A DNA stretch of 39,242 nucleotides, from positions 1-39,242 of the forward strand of contig CANQTG010000016.1 in the NCBI GenBank assembly GCA_947626715.1, given 5' to 3'. The translations under genes were made by a program, and so were the position numbers. The notes under the pieces are model-generated. The model was not told the origin of the DNA, searched no databases, and saw nothing but the letters and a program-made list of their open reading frames with translations. Below, in pieces: positions 1-7,697 of the stretch; the stretch's first letter is position 1; each line of letters starts with the position of its first letter. The stretch is from an uncultured Lachnospiraceae bacterium. GTDB taxonomy: Bacteria; Bacillota; Clostridia; Lachnospirales; Lachnospiraceae.

Positions 1-418
1 AAAAGTAGCCGAAGAGCGGGTCGAATATGACGTTAAAGAGCAGTCCCGCCGCGCCGGAGAGAACGGCTGTACGCAGGATATATCGGCGGTCGTTGGAATG
101 GCTGATGTGTCCGAGACGGTGCGCCGCCAGTCCGGTGATCAGGCCGATGCCGAGCTTGAGAAGGAAGGTCTTTGGCGCATAGGCTACATAGACGGGGTCG
201 ATCAGATCTCCGATCGTCATGCCGATCGCGCCGCCGAGCCCGCCGTAAAAGCCGCCCAGCAGCAGGGCACCCAGAACGCATACCGCGTTGCCTAAATGAA
301 TGGAAGTCGCGTCGCCTCCGGGCAGAGTGATCTTGATCTGCAGAAAGGTAAATACGACATAGGATAGGGCTGCGATCAGCCCTGTGGACGCGATCCGAAA
401 AGCTTTTGTGTTTTTCAT
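1..418 (-). CDS. ECF transporter S component, substrate unknown (partial, C-terminus beyond the left edge)
   Basis: Reading leftward from the ATG at 418-416, 139 codons stay open to the window edge, giving a very hydrophobic protein. Seen: start MKNTKAFRIASTGLIAALSY, then IHLGNAVCVLGALLLGG, a Gly-rich turn (FYGGLGGAIGMTIGDLIDP) and APKTFLLKLGIGLITGLAA. This order (an IHLGN-type loop, a helix ending in GxxYGxxG, a PxTFxxK loop) is typical of integral-membrane substrate-binding subunits of energy-coupling factor vitamin transporters. The RBS AAGGAG lies 7 bases before the ATG. The substrate cannot be told: ECF S components serve riboflavin, thiamine precursors, queuosine precursors, folate and others. 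No EcfA or EcfT gene lies beside it, so it would be a group II S component sharing a housekeeping module (inference). The leader has its own promoter and a hairpin that might be regulatory. Confidence 0.8.
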   Translation of the reverse strand, partial: MKNTKAFRIASTGLIAALSYVVFTFLQIKITLPGGDATSIHLGNAVCVLGALLLGGFYGGLGGAIGMTIGDLIDPVYVAYAPKTFLLKLGIGLITGLAAHRLGHISHSNDRRYILRTAVLSGAAGLLFNVIFDPLFGYF

Positions 419-450
419 AATAAGGACTCCTTTTCTTATTTTTTGGTTAA

Positions 451-509
451 GGGGCAGGAGCTTTTAAGCCGCCGTCTAAGAGGGAGAGGACGGTTTATAA
501 GTCTGCCCC
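451..509 (-). promoter_or_regulatory. Structured 5' leader of the ECF S-component gene
   Basis: On the minus strand the leader can fold into an outer stem GGGGCAG/CTGCCCC (509-503 with 457-451), enclosing CCGTC/GACGG (493-489 with 476-472) and a small GCTT/AAGC hairpin near 469-459. This is a three-way-junction-like shape placed between the predicted promoter and the RBS. ECF S-component genes are often controlled by riboswitches, but I do not recognise a consensus here: it lacks the TPP, FMN and THF motifs and does not fit preQ1. It could also be a simple stability element. Confidence 0.35.
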
Positions 510-524
510 CGTTTCTTTTGAGAT

Positions 525-554
525 ATTATAGATACAAGAGTGGCATTGTTTAAA
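525..554 (-). promoter_or_regulatory. Candidate sigma-A promoter for the ECF S-component gene
   Basis: On the minus strand a perfect TATAAT (530-525) lies 18 bases downstream of TTTAAA (554-549, 4 of 6 to TTGACA). Transcription would start near 518 and give a leader of about 100 bases. The -10 is strong and the -35 weak. Confidence 0.5.
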
Positions 555-621
555 TAGCCAATTATGAAAAAAATAACCATACCAGTTATATGAAAATTTC
601 ATTAAATTTAAAAGGGGATAA

Positions 622-650
622 TTGACAGAAAATTACAGGGACCATAAAAT
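622..650 (+). promoter_or_regulatory. Sigma-A promoter for the ABC exporter operon
   Basis: TTGACA at 622-627 and TAAAAT at 645-650 have exactly 17 bases between them, in an AT-rich stretch. Transcription would start near 657, about 20 bases before the chosen ATG at 678. Confidence 0.75.
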
Positions 651-677
651 TAAAGTTTAGTAATGGAGGGTTTTGGT

Positions 678-2417
678 ATGGAAGTGAAGCGGTATCTGAA
701 ATATGTCCGGCCCTACTGGAAATATTTTCTGTTGGGGCCAGTCCTGATGATCGTCGAAGTGGCGGGAGACGTGCTGCTTCCCTCGCTCATGGCGAAGATC
801 ATCAATGTCGGGGCGGTGGAGCACGATATCCCCTATATTCTCCGCATGGGCCTTATCATGCTGCTGCTTACGCTGTGCATGATAGCGGGAGGGGTCGGCA
901 GCGCATGGTTTTCCGTTAAGGCTTCGATCAGCTTCGCGGCCGATCTGCGCAGCGATATCTTCCGCAAGGTCCAGCAGTTCTCCTTTAAAAATATCGATAC
1001 GTTCAGTACGGGATCGCTGGTCACGCGTCTGACCAACGATATCACGCAGGTGCAGAACGTGATCATGGCGGGGCTGCGCCTGCTGGTGCGTACCGTCGGA
1101 ATGTTGACCGGTGCGGTCATTATGGCATTTATCATGAACCGCGAGCTGGCGACCATCGTATTGATCGTGATCCCGCTGCTGGCTCTGGCGATCGGTACGA
1201 TCATCAAAACGGCCTTTCCCAGATTTGAGGCCATGCAGCGAAAGATCGACGCGCTCAACTCTAGGATACAGGAGACGCTGACCAATGTGCGTATCATCAA
1301 GTCCTTTGTGCGTTCGGACTATGAGGAAGAGAAGTTCGCCGCCTCCAACGAGGATCTCAAGGAATCGGGCCTGCGGGCCTTTAAGGTCGTGATCCTGAAC
1401 ATGCCGGTCATGACGCTGGCGATGAATGTCACGACGCTGTCGGTGGTATGGGTAGGCGGGCGGCAGATATTGGCCGGCAGTATGCCGGTGGGAGATCTGA
1501 CGGCGTTTACGACCCATATCGTGCAGGTGCTGATGTCGCTGATGATGCTGGCGATGGTGCTCTTACAGAGCAGCCGCGCGGTCGCGAGCCTGAAGCGTAT
1601 CACCGAGGTGCTGGATACGCGTATCGACCTAACGGACGAGACGGCCGGAAGGAAAGACGCGGTGATCGCAAGGGGAGAGATCGAATTTCGCAATGTCAGC
1701 TTTTCTTATTATAAGGGGAGCCGGGAAAAGGTGCTTTCCGACATCTCGTTCCGTATCGGGGCGGGCGAGACCGTAGGCGTAGTCGGAGCGACCGGCTGCG
1801 GGAAGAGCAGCATGGTGCAGCTGATCCCCCGCCTGTACGACGTAGACGAGGGCAGCGTCCTTATAGACGGGATCGACGTGCGGGAATATTCCCTGCGCCA
1901 TCTAAGGGACAGCGTCGGCATGGTGCTGCAAAAGAATGTCCTGTTTTCCGGCTCGATCGCGGAAAACCTGCGCTGGGGCGATGCGGACGCGGATATGGAG
2001 ACGCTTGCGAAGGCTGCGCAGGCCGCGCAGGCGGCGGGCTTTATCCGTTCTTTCCCGGAAGGGTATGAGACGGAGCTGAGTCAGGGCGGCGTTAATGTTT
2101 CCGGCGGGCAGAAGCAGCGGCTGTGTATCGCGAGAGCGCTTTTAAAGCGTCCCAAGATCCTGATACTGGACGACAGTACCAGCGCCGTGGATACCGCGAC
2201 GGAGGCCGAGATCAGGAAGAGCTTTTCCACGGCCCTGAAGGATACGACCAAGATCATCATCGCGCAGCGGATCAGCTCGGTCGTCGAGGCGGATCAGATC
2301 ATCGTAATGGACGAGGGCAGGATCGTTGGGATCGGCACGCATGAAGAAATGCTCGTCGGGTGTCCCGCCTACCGGGAGATCTATGAATCCCAGATGGATA
2401 AGGAGGTGACCGCGTAA
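678..2417 (+). CDS. ABC exporter half-transporter with degenerate nucleotide site (subunit 1 of a heterodimer)
   Basis: 579 aa with an N-terminal six-helix exporter membrane domain (about 10-310) and a C-terminal ATPase domain. Seen: Walker A GATGCGKSS (about 370-378), signature VSGGQ (474-478), Walker B ILILDD (494-499), and IIIAQRISSV where the H-loop should be. Two catalytic positions are altered: the Glu after Walker B is Asp, and the H-loop His is Gln. In heterodimeric type IV exporters such as LmrCD or TM287/288, one subunit carries this degenerate site and pairs with a subunit of complementary sequence, as the next gene does. The start at 678 is preferred over an in-frame ATG at 663 because GGAGGG at 665-670 lies 7 bases before it. 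The stop overlaps the next start by one base. The substrate is unknown; multidrug, peptide or lipid export are all possible. Confidence 0.9.
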   Translation: MEVKRYLKYVRPYWKYFLLGPVLMIVEVAGDVLLPSLMAKIINVGAVEHDIPYILRMGLIMLLLTLCMIAGGVGSAWFSVKASISFAADLRSDIFRKVQQFSFKNIDTFSTGSLVTRLTNDITQVQNVIMAGLRLLVRTVGMLTGAVIMAFIMNRELATIVLIVIPLLALAIGTIIKTAFPRFEAMQRKIDALNSRIQETLTNVRIIKSFVRSDYEEEKFAASNEDLKESGLRAFKVVILNMPVMTLAMNVTTLSVVWVGGRQILAGSMPVGDLTAFTTHIVQVLMSLMMLAMVLLQSSRAVASLKRITEVLDTRIDLTDETAGRKDAVIARGEIEFRNVSFSYYKGSREKVLSDISFRIGAGETVGVVGATGCGKSSMVQLIPRLYDVDEGSVLIDGIDVREYSLRHLRDSVGMVLQKNVLFSGSIAENLRWGDADADMETLAKAAQAAQAAGFIRSFPEGYETELSQGGVNVSGGQKQRLCIARALLKRPKILILDDSTSAVDTATEAEIRKSFSTALKDTTKIIIAQRISSVVEADQIIVMDEGRIVGIGTHEEMLVGCPAYREIYESQMDKEVTA

Positions 2418-4273
2418 TGCCGGGACCGGGAAGATACAGGGGGCTTCGCGCATTCGGCAAGCCTAAGGATACCAAAAAGACCGTAAGGCGGCTGGCCTCT
2501 TATCTGAAGGCGGATACGGGGAAGCTGGCAATCGTATTTGTGTGCGTGATCGTCAGCGCGGTCTCGGCGCTGGCCGGCTCGTACATGCTGCGTCCCGTTA
2601 TCAACGGGATCGCGGACGGCAGAGGCAGTATCGCCTTTCTGACGCGTTCGGTCGCCGTGATGGGGCTGATCTATCTGTCGGGGATCGCCGCGCAGTACCT
2701 GCAGGCGCGTATCATGGTCTCCGTCGGACAGCGGGTGCTCCAGACGCTGCGCGACGAGCTGTTCCTAAAAACGCAGCGCCTGTCGGTGCGCTATTTTGAC
2801 AGTCATTATAACGGCGATATCATGAGCCGCTTTACCAACGACGTCGATACGCTGGGAGAAATGCTCAACTCCACGCTGGTGCAGATCATATCCGGCGCGA
2901 TCAGTATCGTAGGAACCTTTTCCCTGATGTTATATACCAATTTCTGGCTGGCTATGGTCACGTTTGTCATGCTGCCGCTCATGTTAAAGGCCGCGCGGGG
3001 CGTCGCCAAGAAGAGCCGGAGCTATTACCGGGAACAGCAAAGGGCTCTGGGAGAGCTAAACGGCTATATTGAAGAGATCGTGACCGGGCAGAAGGTCGTC
3101 AAGGTATTCTGCCATGAGGATATCGCGATGGAGGAGTTTGAGCGCCATAACGGGGAGCTAAAGAGCAAGCAGCTTGGCGCGCAGTTCTTCGGAAATATCA
3201 TGGGGCCCGTGATGGGGAACCTGAGCCAGATCAATTATACGTTGACCGCTGTGGTCGGCGGTATTTTGTGCATTCTTCGGGGCTTTGACATCGGCGGCCT
3301 GACCGTATTCGTCAATTATTCCAGACAGTTCAGCCGTCCGATCAACGAGCTGTCCATGCAGATGAACATCATCTTTTCCGCCCTCGCAGGCGCGGAGCGG
3401 GTCTTTGCGGTAATGGACGAAGAGGAGGAGGCGGACGATGCGCCGCTTGCCCTGTCCGTCAGGGAGCAGGACGGAAGGAACGTCTGGGAAGTGCCGGAGG
3501 GAAATGTTAAATATGCATTTAAGAAAGAAAATCCCGATTTCCATGCGGAGATCGTCCTTCAGGATGTGAGCTTTGGATATGTCCCGGGAAAGACGATCCT
3601 AAAGCATATCACGCTGTACGCAAAGCCCGGACAGAAGATCGCCTTTGTGGGCTCGACCGGCGCGGGCAAGACGACGGTCACGAACCTGATTAACCGGTTT
3701 TACGATATCGACAGCGGCTCGATCACGATAGACGGCGTGGATATCATGGATATCAAGCGGGACGCCCTGCGCAGGAATGTGGCGATGGTCCTTCAGGATA
3801 CCCATCTGTTCGCGGGGACCGTAATGGATAACATACGATATGGAAGGCTGGACGCGAGCGACGAGGAAGTGATCCACGCGGCGAAGATGGCGAGCGCGCA
3901 TTCCTTTATCATGCGTCTGGAGCACGGTTACGATACCGTTTTGGAAGAGGACGGGGCCAATCTGAGTCAGGGGCAGAGACAGCTTTTGAATATCGCGCGC
4001 GCGGCGATCTCAAAGGCGCCGATCCTGATACTGGACGAGGCGACCAGCTCTGTGGATACGAGGACGGAAAAACAGATCGAGCGGGGCATGGACCGTCTGA
4101 TGGCGGAAAGGACGACGCTGGTTATCGCGCACCGCCTTTCGACCGTGCGCAACGCGAACGCGATCATGGTGTTGGAAAACGGCGAGATCATCGAACGCGG
4201 CGACCACGAGGCCCTGCTGGCGCAAAAGGGGCGCTATTACGAGCTGTATACGGGGCTGAGCGAGTTAGAGTAG
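2417..4273 (+). CDS. ABC exporter half-transporter with consensus catalytic residues (subunit 2 of a heterodimer)
   Basis: 618 aa with a six-helix membrane domain (about 35-325), an acidic linker (about 334-365), and an ATPase domain. Seen: Walker A GSTGAGKTT (412-420), signature LSQGQ (516-520), Walker B ILILDE (536-541), and H-loop LVIAHRLSTV with His572. The catalytic Glu and His are intact, while the signature has Gln in place of the first Gly of LSGGQ. This mirrors the preceding subunit, which has a perfect signature but poor catalytic residues, so the two should form one consensus and one degenerate ATP site. The RBS AAGGAGGTGA (2400-2409) is ideal. The ATG overlaps the upstream stop, implying translational coupling. 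No obvious terminator with a T-run follows the stop. Confidence 0.9.
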   Translation: MPGPGRYRGLRAFGKPKDTKKTVRRLASYLKADTGKLAIVFVCVIVSAVSALAGSYMLRPVINGIADGRGSIAFLTRSVAVMGLIYLSGIAAQYLQARIMVSVGQRVLQTLRDELFLKTQRLSVRYFDSHYNGDIMSRFTNDVDTLGEMLNSTLVQIISGAISIVGTFSLMLYTNFWLAMVTFVMLPLMLKAARGVAKKSRSYYREQQRALGELNGYIEEIVTGQKVVKVFCHEDIAMEEFERHNGELKSKQLGAQFFGNIMGPVMGNLSQINYTLTAVVGGILCILRGFDIGGLTVFVNYSRQFSRPINELSMQMNIIFSALAGAERVFAVMDEEEEADDAPLALSVREQDGRNVWEVPEGNVKYAFKKENPDFHAEIVLQDVSFGYVPGKTILKHITLYAKPGQKIAFVGSTGAGKTTVTNLINRFYDIDSGSITIDGVDIMDIKRDALRRNVAMVLQDTHLFAGTVMDNIRYGRLDASDEEVIHAAKMASAHSFIMRLEHGYDTVLEEDGANLSQGQRQLLNIARAAISKAPILILDEATSSVDTRTEKQIERGMDRLMAERTTLVIAHRLSTVRNANAIMVLENGEIIERGDHEALLAQKGRYYELYTGLSELE

Positions 4274-4325
4274 CTCCCGTTTGAGAACGCGGCGCGCCGG
4301 ACGGGCAGGAGATATCCGCCGCTGC

Positions 4326-4354
4326 TTGACAAATCCTTTGCGATTGTCTATGAT
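4326..4354 (+). promoter_or_regulatory. Sigma-A promoter for valS
   Basis: TTGACA at 4326-4331, a 17-base spacer, and TATGAT at 4349-4354. Transcription would start near 4361, leaving a leader of about 120 bases before the valS ATG. Confidence 0.75.
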
Positions 4355-4406
4355 AGATAAGGATTTGAGATTTTAAACGAGGTATTGGTATTGCGAAAAA
4401 TCGGGG

Positions 4407-4449
4407 CCGCTGCAGACCTTCATTTGTATGGATGCAGGTTTTGCAGCGG
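4407..4449 (+). promoter_or_regulatory. Leader hairpin upstream of valS (possible attenuator)
   Basis: CCGCTGCA (4407-4414) pairs with TGCAGCGG (4442-4449). The stem continues inward as GACC/GGTT and TTCAT/ATGGA, with a TGCA bulge. An interrupted T-rich stretch (CATTTTATTTT) follows, so it resembles a weak intrinsic terminator lying between promoter and RBS. It is too short for a T-box, and neither a specifier stem nor the T-box AGGGTGG element is visible. Confidence 0.45.
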
Positions 4450-4480
4450 GCTCATTTTATTTTATGAAGGAGGCTTTTCC

Positions 4481-7144
4481 ATGAGCAGGGAACTTGCGAA
4501 AACCTATGATCCCAAAGGCATAGAGGACAGACTGTACCAGAAATGGCTGGATAAGAAATATTTCCGGGCGGTGGTGGATAAGACGAAGAAACCGTTTACG
4601 ATCGTGATCCCGCCCCCAAATATCACCGGGCAGCTCCATATGGGACACGCGCTGGACAATACCATGCAGGATATCCTGATCCGTTTTAAGCGGATGCAGG
4701 GCTATAACGCGCTCTGGCAGCCGGGGACGGACCACGCCAGTATCGCGACAGAGGTCCGTATCATCGAAAAGCTGAAGGAAGAGGGGATCGATAAGCAGGA
4801 GCTGGGCAGAGAGGGCTTCTTAAAAAGGGCGTGGGACTGGAAGCGCGAATACGGCGGCAGGATCATCGAACAGCTTAAAAAGCTCGGCTCCTCCTGCGAC
4901 TGGGACAGGGAGCGCTTCACGATGGACGAGGGCTGCAACCGCGCCGTGACGGAAGTGTTCTGCAAAATGCATGAAAAAGGCTGGATCTATAAGGGGAGCC
5001 GTATCATCAACTGGTGTCCGGTCTGCAATACTTCGATCTCCGACGCCGAGGTGGAATATAAGGAGCAGGCGGGGCATTTCTGGCATATCAAATATCCGCT
5101 GCTCGAAGCGGACGGCAGCGTGAGTAAAACGGAATTTCTGGAATTTGCGACGACGCGCCCGGAGACGATGCTCGGCGATACGGCCGTCGCGGTCAATCCA
5201 GAGGACGAAAGATACCGCGGTCTCGTCGGCAGAAAGGTCATGCTCCCCATCGTCAACAGAGTGATCCCGATCATAGAGGATTCCTATGTGGATATGGAAT
5301 TTGGGACCGGCGTGGTCAAGATCACCCCGGCGCACGATCCGAACGACTTCGAGGTGGGCAGACGGCACGGCTTACAGGAGATCAATATCTTAAACGACGA
5401 CGCGACTATCAATGAGAACGGCGGAAAATATGCGGGTCTGGACCGTTATGAGGCAAGGCGGCGGATCGTAGAGGAGCTGCAGGATATGGGCCTTTTGGTG
5501 CGCATTGAGGACCATGTCCACAATGTAGGCACGCACGACCGGTGCGGGACGACGATCGAGCCCATGATCAAGCAGCAGTGGTTCGTCAAAATGCAGGAGC
5601 TGATCAAGCCTGCGGTAGAGGCTGTCAAAAACGGCGAGATCAGGCTGGTGCCGGAGCGCATGGAAAAGACGTATTTCAACTGGACGGATAATATCCGCGA
5701 CTGGTGCATTTCCCGCCAGCTCTGGTGGGGACACAGGATCCCGGCGTATTACTGCAGCGACTGCGGCAGGATCATAGTCGCCAAGCAAAAGCCCGACGTA
5801 TGTCCTGACTGCGGCTGCGGGAGCTTTACGCAGGATCCCGATACGCTGGATACTTGGTTCTCCTCGGCGCTGTGGCCCTTCTCGACGCTGGGCTGGCCGG
5901 AGCAGACGGAGGATCTGCAGTATTTTTATCCGACAGACGTGCTGGTGACGGGATATGATATCATCTTTTTCTGGGTCATCCGCATGATCTTTTCGGGATA
6001 TGAACAGATGGGGGAGAGGCCGTTCCGAACGGTGCTGTTCCACGGCCTTGTACGGGATTCGCAGGGGCGCAAGATGTCCAAATCCCTCGGGAACGGGATC
6101 GACCCGCTTGAGATCATCAGCCAGTATGGAGCCGACGCCCTGCGCCTGACGCTGATCACCGGGAACGCTCCGGGCAACGATATGCGCTTTTATTATGAAC
6201 GGGTCGAGGCGAGCCGCAATTTTGCCAACAAAGTATGGAACGCGGCGCGCTTTATCATAATGAATATGGGGGAAGAAAAGCTCCCCGCCGCGCAGCCCGA
6301 GGGACTAGAGCCCGTGGATAAATGGATCCTTTCTAAATTCAATTCGCTCGTAAGGGAAGCGACCGAAAATATGGAGCATTACGAGCTGGGGATCGCGGTG
6401 CAGAAGGTATATGACTTTATCTGGGACGAATTTTGCGACTGGTATATCGAGATGGTAAAGCCGCGCCTTTATGCGGGCGGCAATGTTAAGAGCCGTCTCG
6501 CTGCGCTGTGGACGCTGAAAAACGTGCTGATCGGCGCGCTCAAGCTGCTGCACCCCTATATGCCGTTTATCACGGAGGAGATCTTCTGCAATCTCCAGGA
6601 CGAGGAGGAGTCCATTATGATCTCTTCTTGGCCCGTATACCGGGAGGAGCTGCGTTTCGCAAAAGAGGAAAAGGAGATCGAGACGATCAAGGAGGCCGTG
6701 CGCGGCATCCGCAATGCGCGCACAGAGATGAACGTGCCCCCGTCCAGAAAAACAAAGGTGTTTGTGGTAAGCCCCAGTCAGGAGATCCGCGGGATCTTTA
6801 CGGAGGGACAGCTTTTCTTCGCTTCGCTGGCGTATGCCTCTGAGGTGGCGGTGCAAAAGGATCGGACGGATATCCCGGACGACGCGGTGTCCGTTGCGTT
6901 AGCGGACGCGAGCGTCTATATCCCATTTTCCGATCTGGTCGATATCAAGCAGGAGATCGAGCGTTTGGAAAAGGAGAAAAAGCGCCTTCAGGGAGAGCTC
7001 GCGCGTTCTCACGGAATGCTTTCTAATGAGAAATTTATCTCGAAAGCGCCCGCGGCCAAGATAGAAGAGGAAAAGGAAAAATTAAAAAAATACACCCTTA
7101 CGATGGAACAGGTGGAAAACCGCTTGCAACAATTAAAAAAATAA
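4481..7144 (+). CDS. valS: Valyl-tRNA synthetase
   Basis: 887 aa, normal for ValRS, the cytoplasmic enzyme that charges tRNA-Val. Seen: N-terminal TYDPKGIEDRLYQKW, the class I HIGH-type motif HMGH (53-56, within PPPNITGQLHMGHAL), a long editing (CP1) insertion with the GTGVVKITPAHDPNDFEVG segment, WWGHRIPAYYC, zinc-like Cys pairs (CSDCG, CPDCGCG), KMSKS (531-535), an anticodon-binding domain, and a C-terminal coiled-coil arm (about 815-887) as usual in ValRS. The start at 4481 has AAGGAGG at 4467-4473. The longer open frame from 4385 would read through the leader hairpin and is not credible. It has its own promoter. The repeat array begins soon after the stop, and no clear terminator is seen. 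Confidence 0.97.
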   Translation: MSRELAKTYDPKGIEDRLYQKWLDKKYFRAVVDKTKKPFTIVIPPPNITGQLHMGHALDNTMQDILIRFKRMQGYNALWQPGTDHASIATEVRIIEKLKEEGIDKQELGREGFLKRAWDWKREYGGRIIEQLKKLGSSCDWDRERFTMDEGCNRAVTEVFCKMHEKGWIYKGSRIINWCPVCNTSISDAEVEYKEQAGHFWHIKYPLLEADGSVSKTEFLEFATTRPETMLGDTAVAVNPEDERYRGLVGRKVMLPIVNRVIPIIEDSYVDMEFGTGVVKITPAHDPNDFEVGRRHGLQEINILNDDATINENGGKYAGLDRYEARRRIVEELQDMGLLVRIEDHVHNVGTHDRCGTTIEPMIKQQWFVKMQELIKPAVEAVKNGEIRLVPERMEKTYFNWTDNIRDWCISRQLWWGHRIPAYYCSDCGRIIVAKQKPDVCPDCGCGSFTQDPDTLDTWFSSALWPFSTLGWPEQTEDLQYFYPTDVLVTGYDIIFFWVIRMIFSGYEQMGERPFRTVLFHGLVRDSQGRKMSKSLGNGIDPLEIISQYGADALRLTLITGNAPGNDMRFYYERVEASRNFANKVWNAARFIIMNMGEEKLPAAQPEGLEPVDKWILSKFNSLVREATENMEHYELGIAVQKVYDFIWDEFCDWYIEMVKPRLYAGGNVKSRLAALWTLKNVLIGALKLLHPYMPFITEEIFCNLQDEEESIMISSWPVYREELRFAKEEKEIETIKEAVRGIRNARTEMNVPPSRKTKVFVVSPSQEIRGIFTEGQLFFASLAYASEVAVQKDRTDIPDDAVSVALADASVYIPFSDLVDIKQEIERLEKEKKRLQGELARSHGMLSNEKFISKAPAAKIEEEKEKLKKYTLTMEQVENRLQQLKK

Positions 7145-7178
7145 GCGATACTATATACAGGAAGCAATGAGCCGTGCG

Positions 7179-7241
7179 AAAGCTCTCAAATGGAGAGATG
7201 CGGCGAGTTTACTCGCAGGCAGCTATCCATTTGAGAGCTTT
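7179..7241. repeat. 15-bp perfect inverted repeat at the head of the repeat array
   Basis: The 15 bases at 7179-7193 (AAAGCTCTCAAATGG) are the exact reverse complement of 7227-7241. The 33-base interval holds another hairpin, GCGAG-TTTA-CTCGC. As RNA from valS readthrough this would be a long two-tier stem-loop, and it could also act as a 3' end. Confidence 0.85.
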
Positions 7242-7661
7242 GATAGGGCGAAGCCCGATAGTGAGGAAATGCGGAGCATTTACGAGCGACGCACGGCGGG
7301 TTGTGCGCGAGCGAGCGGCGAGTTTACTCGCAGGCAGCGATCCACGTGAGAGCTTAGATAGGGCGAAGCCCGATAGCGAGGAAATGCGGAGCATTTGCGA
7401 GCGACGCACGGCGGAGTGTGCGCGAGCGAGCGGCGAGTTTACTCGCAGGCAGCTATCCACGTGAGAGCTTTGATAGGGCGAAGCCCGATAGCGAGGAAAT
7501 GCGGAGCATTTGCGAGCGACGCACGGCGGATTGTGAGCGAACGAGCGACGTGTTTACACGTAAGCAGCTTTACCTTTGGAAGCTTAGATAGGGCGAAGCC
7601 CGATAGCGAGGAAATGCGGAGCATTTGCGAGCGACGTACGGCGGATTGTGCGCGAGCGGGG
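7202..7661. repeat. Four tandem 115-bp repeats with internal hairpins
   Basis: The anchor GGCGAGTTTACTCGCAGGCAG begins at 7202, 7317 and 7432, with a diverged copy at 7547. AGGGCGAAGCCCGATA ends at 7260, 7375, 7490 and 7605. All spacings are exactly 115. Each unit carries small palindromes: GCGAG-TTTA-CTCGC, GGGC-GAA-GCCC, AAATGC-GGA-GCATTT, and GCAC...GTGC in most copies. In copy 4 the first palindrome is ACGTG-TTTA-CACGT: both arms changed and pairing was kept. Because 115 is not a multiple of 3, open frames crossing the array read each copy in a different frame, so I do not treat them as genes. Confidence 0.93.
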
Positions 7662-7697
7662 AGCAGAGCAGGCGGCGCGGGGAAAAGGTATAACTCC

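Noticed and set aside
657..1517. 286-residue minus-strand open frame over the ABC exporter gene
   Set aside because: His/Arg/Gln-rich low-complexity translation, no homology, opposite a clear gene.
4361..4480. T-box riboswitch before valS
   Set aside because: The leader is only about 120 bases and shows neither a specifier stem nor the conserved T-box element.
7202..7661. CRISPR array
   Set aside because: The units are 115-bp direct tandem copies with no unique spacers between short repeats, and no cas genes are present.
7167..7697. Open frames running through the repeat array, including a 100-residue N-terminal extension of the DUF342 gene
   Set aside because: 115 is not divisible by 3, so each copy is read in a different frame, and the predicted peptides are translations of hairpin DNA without RBS or homology.
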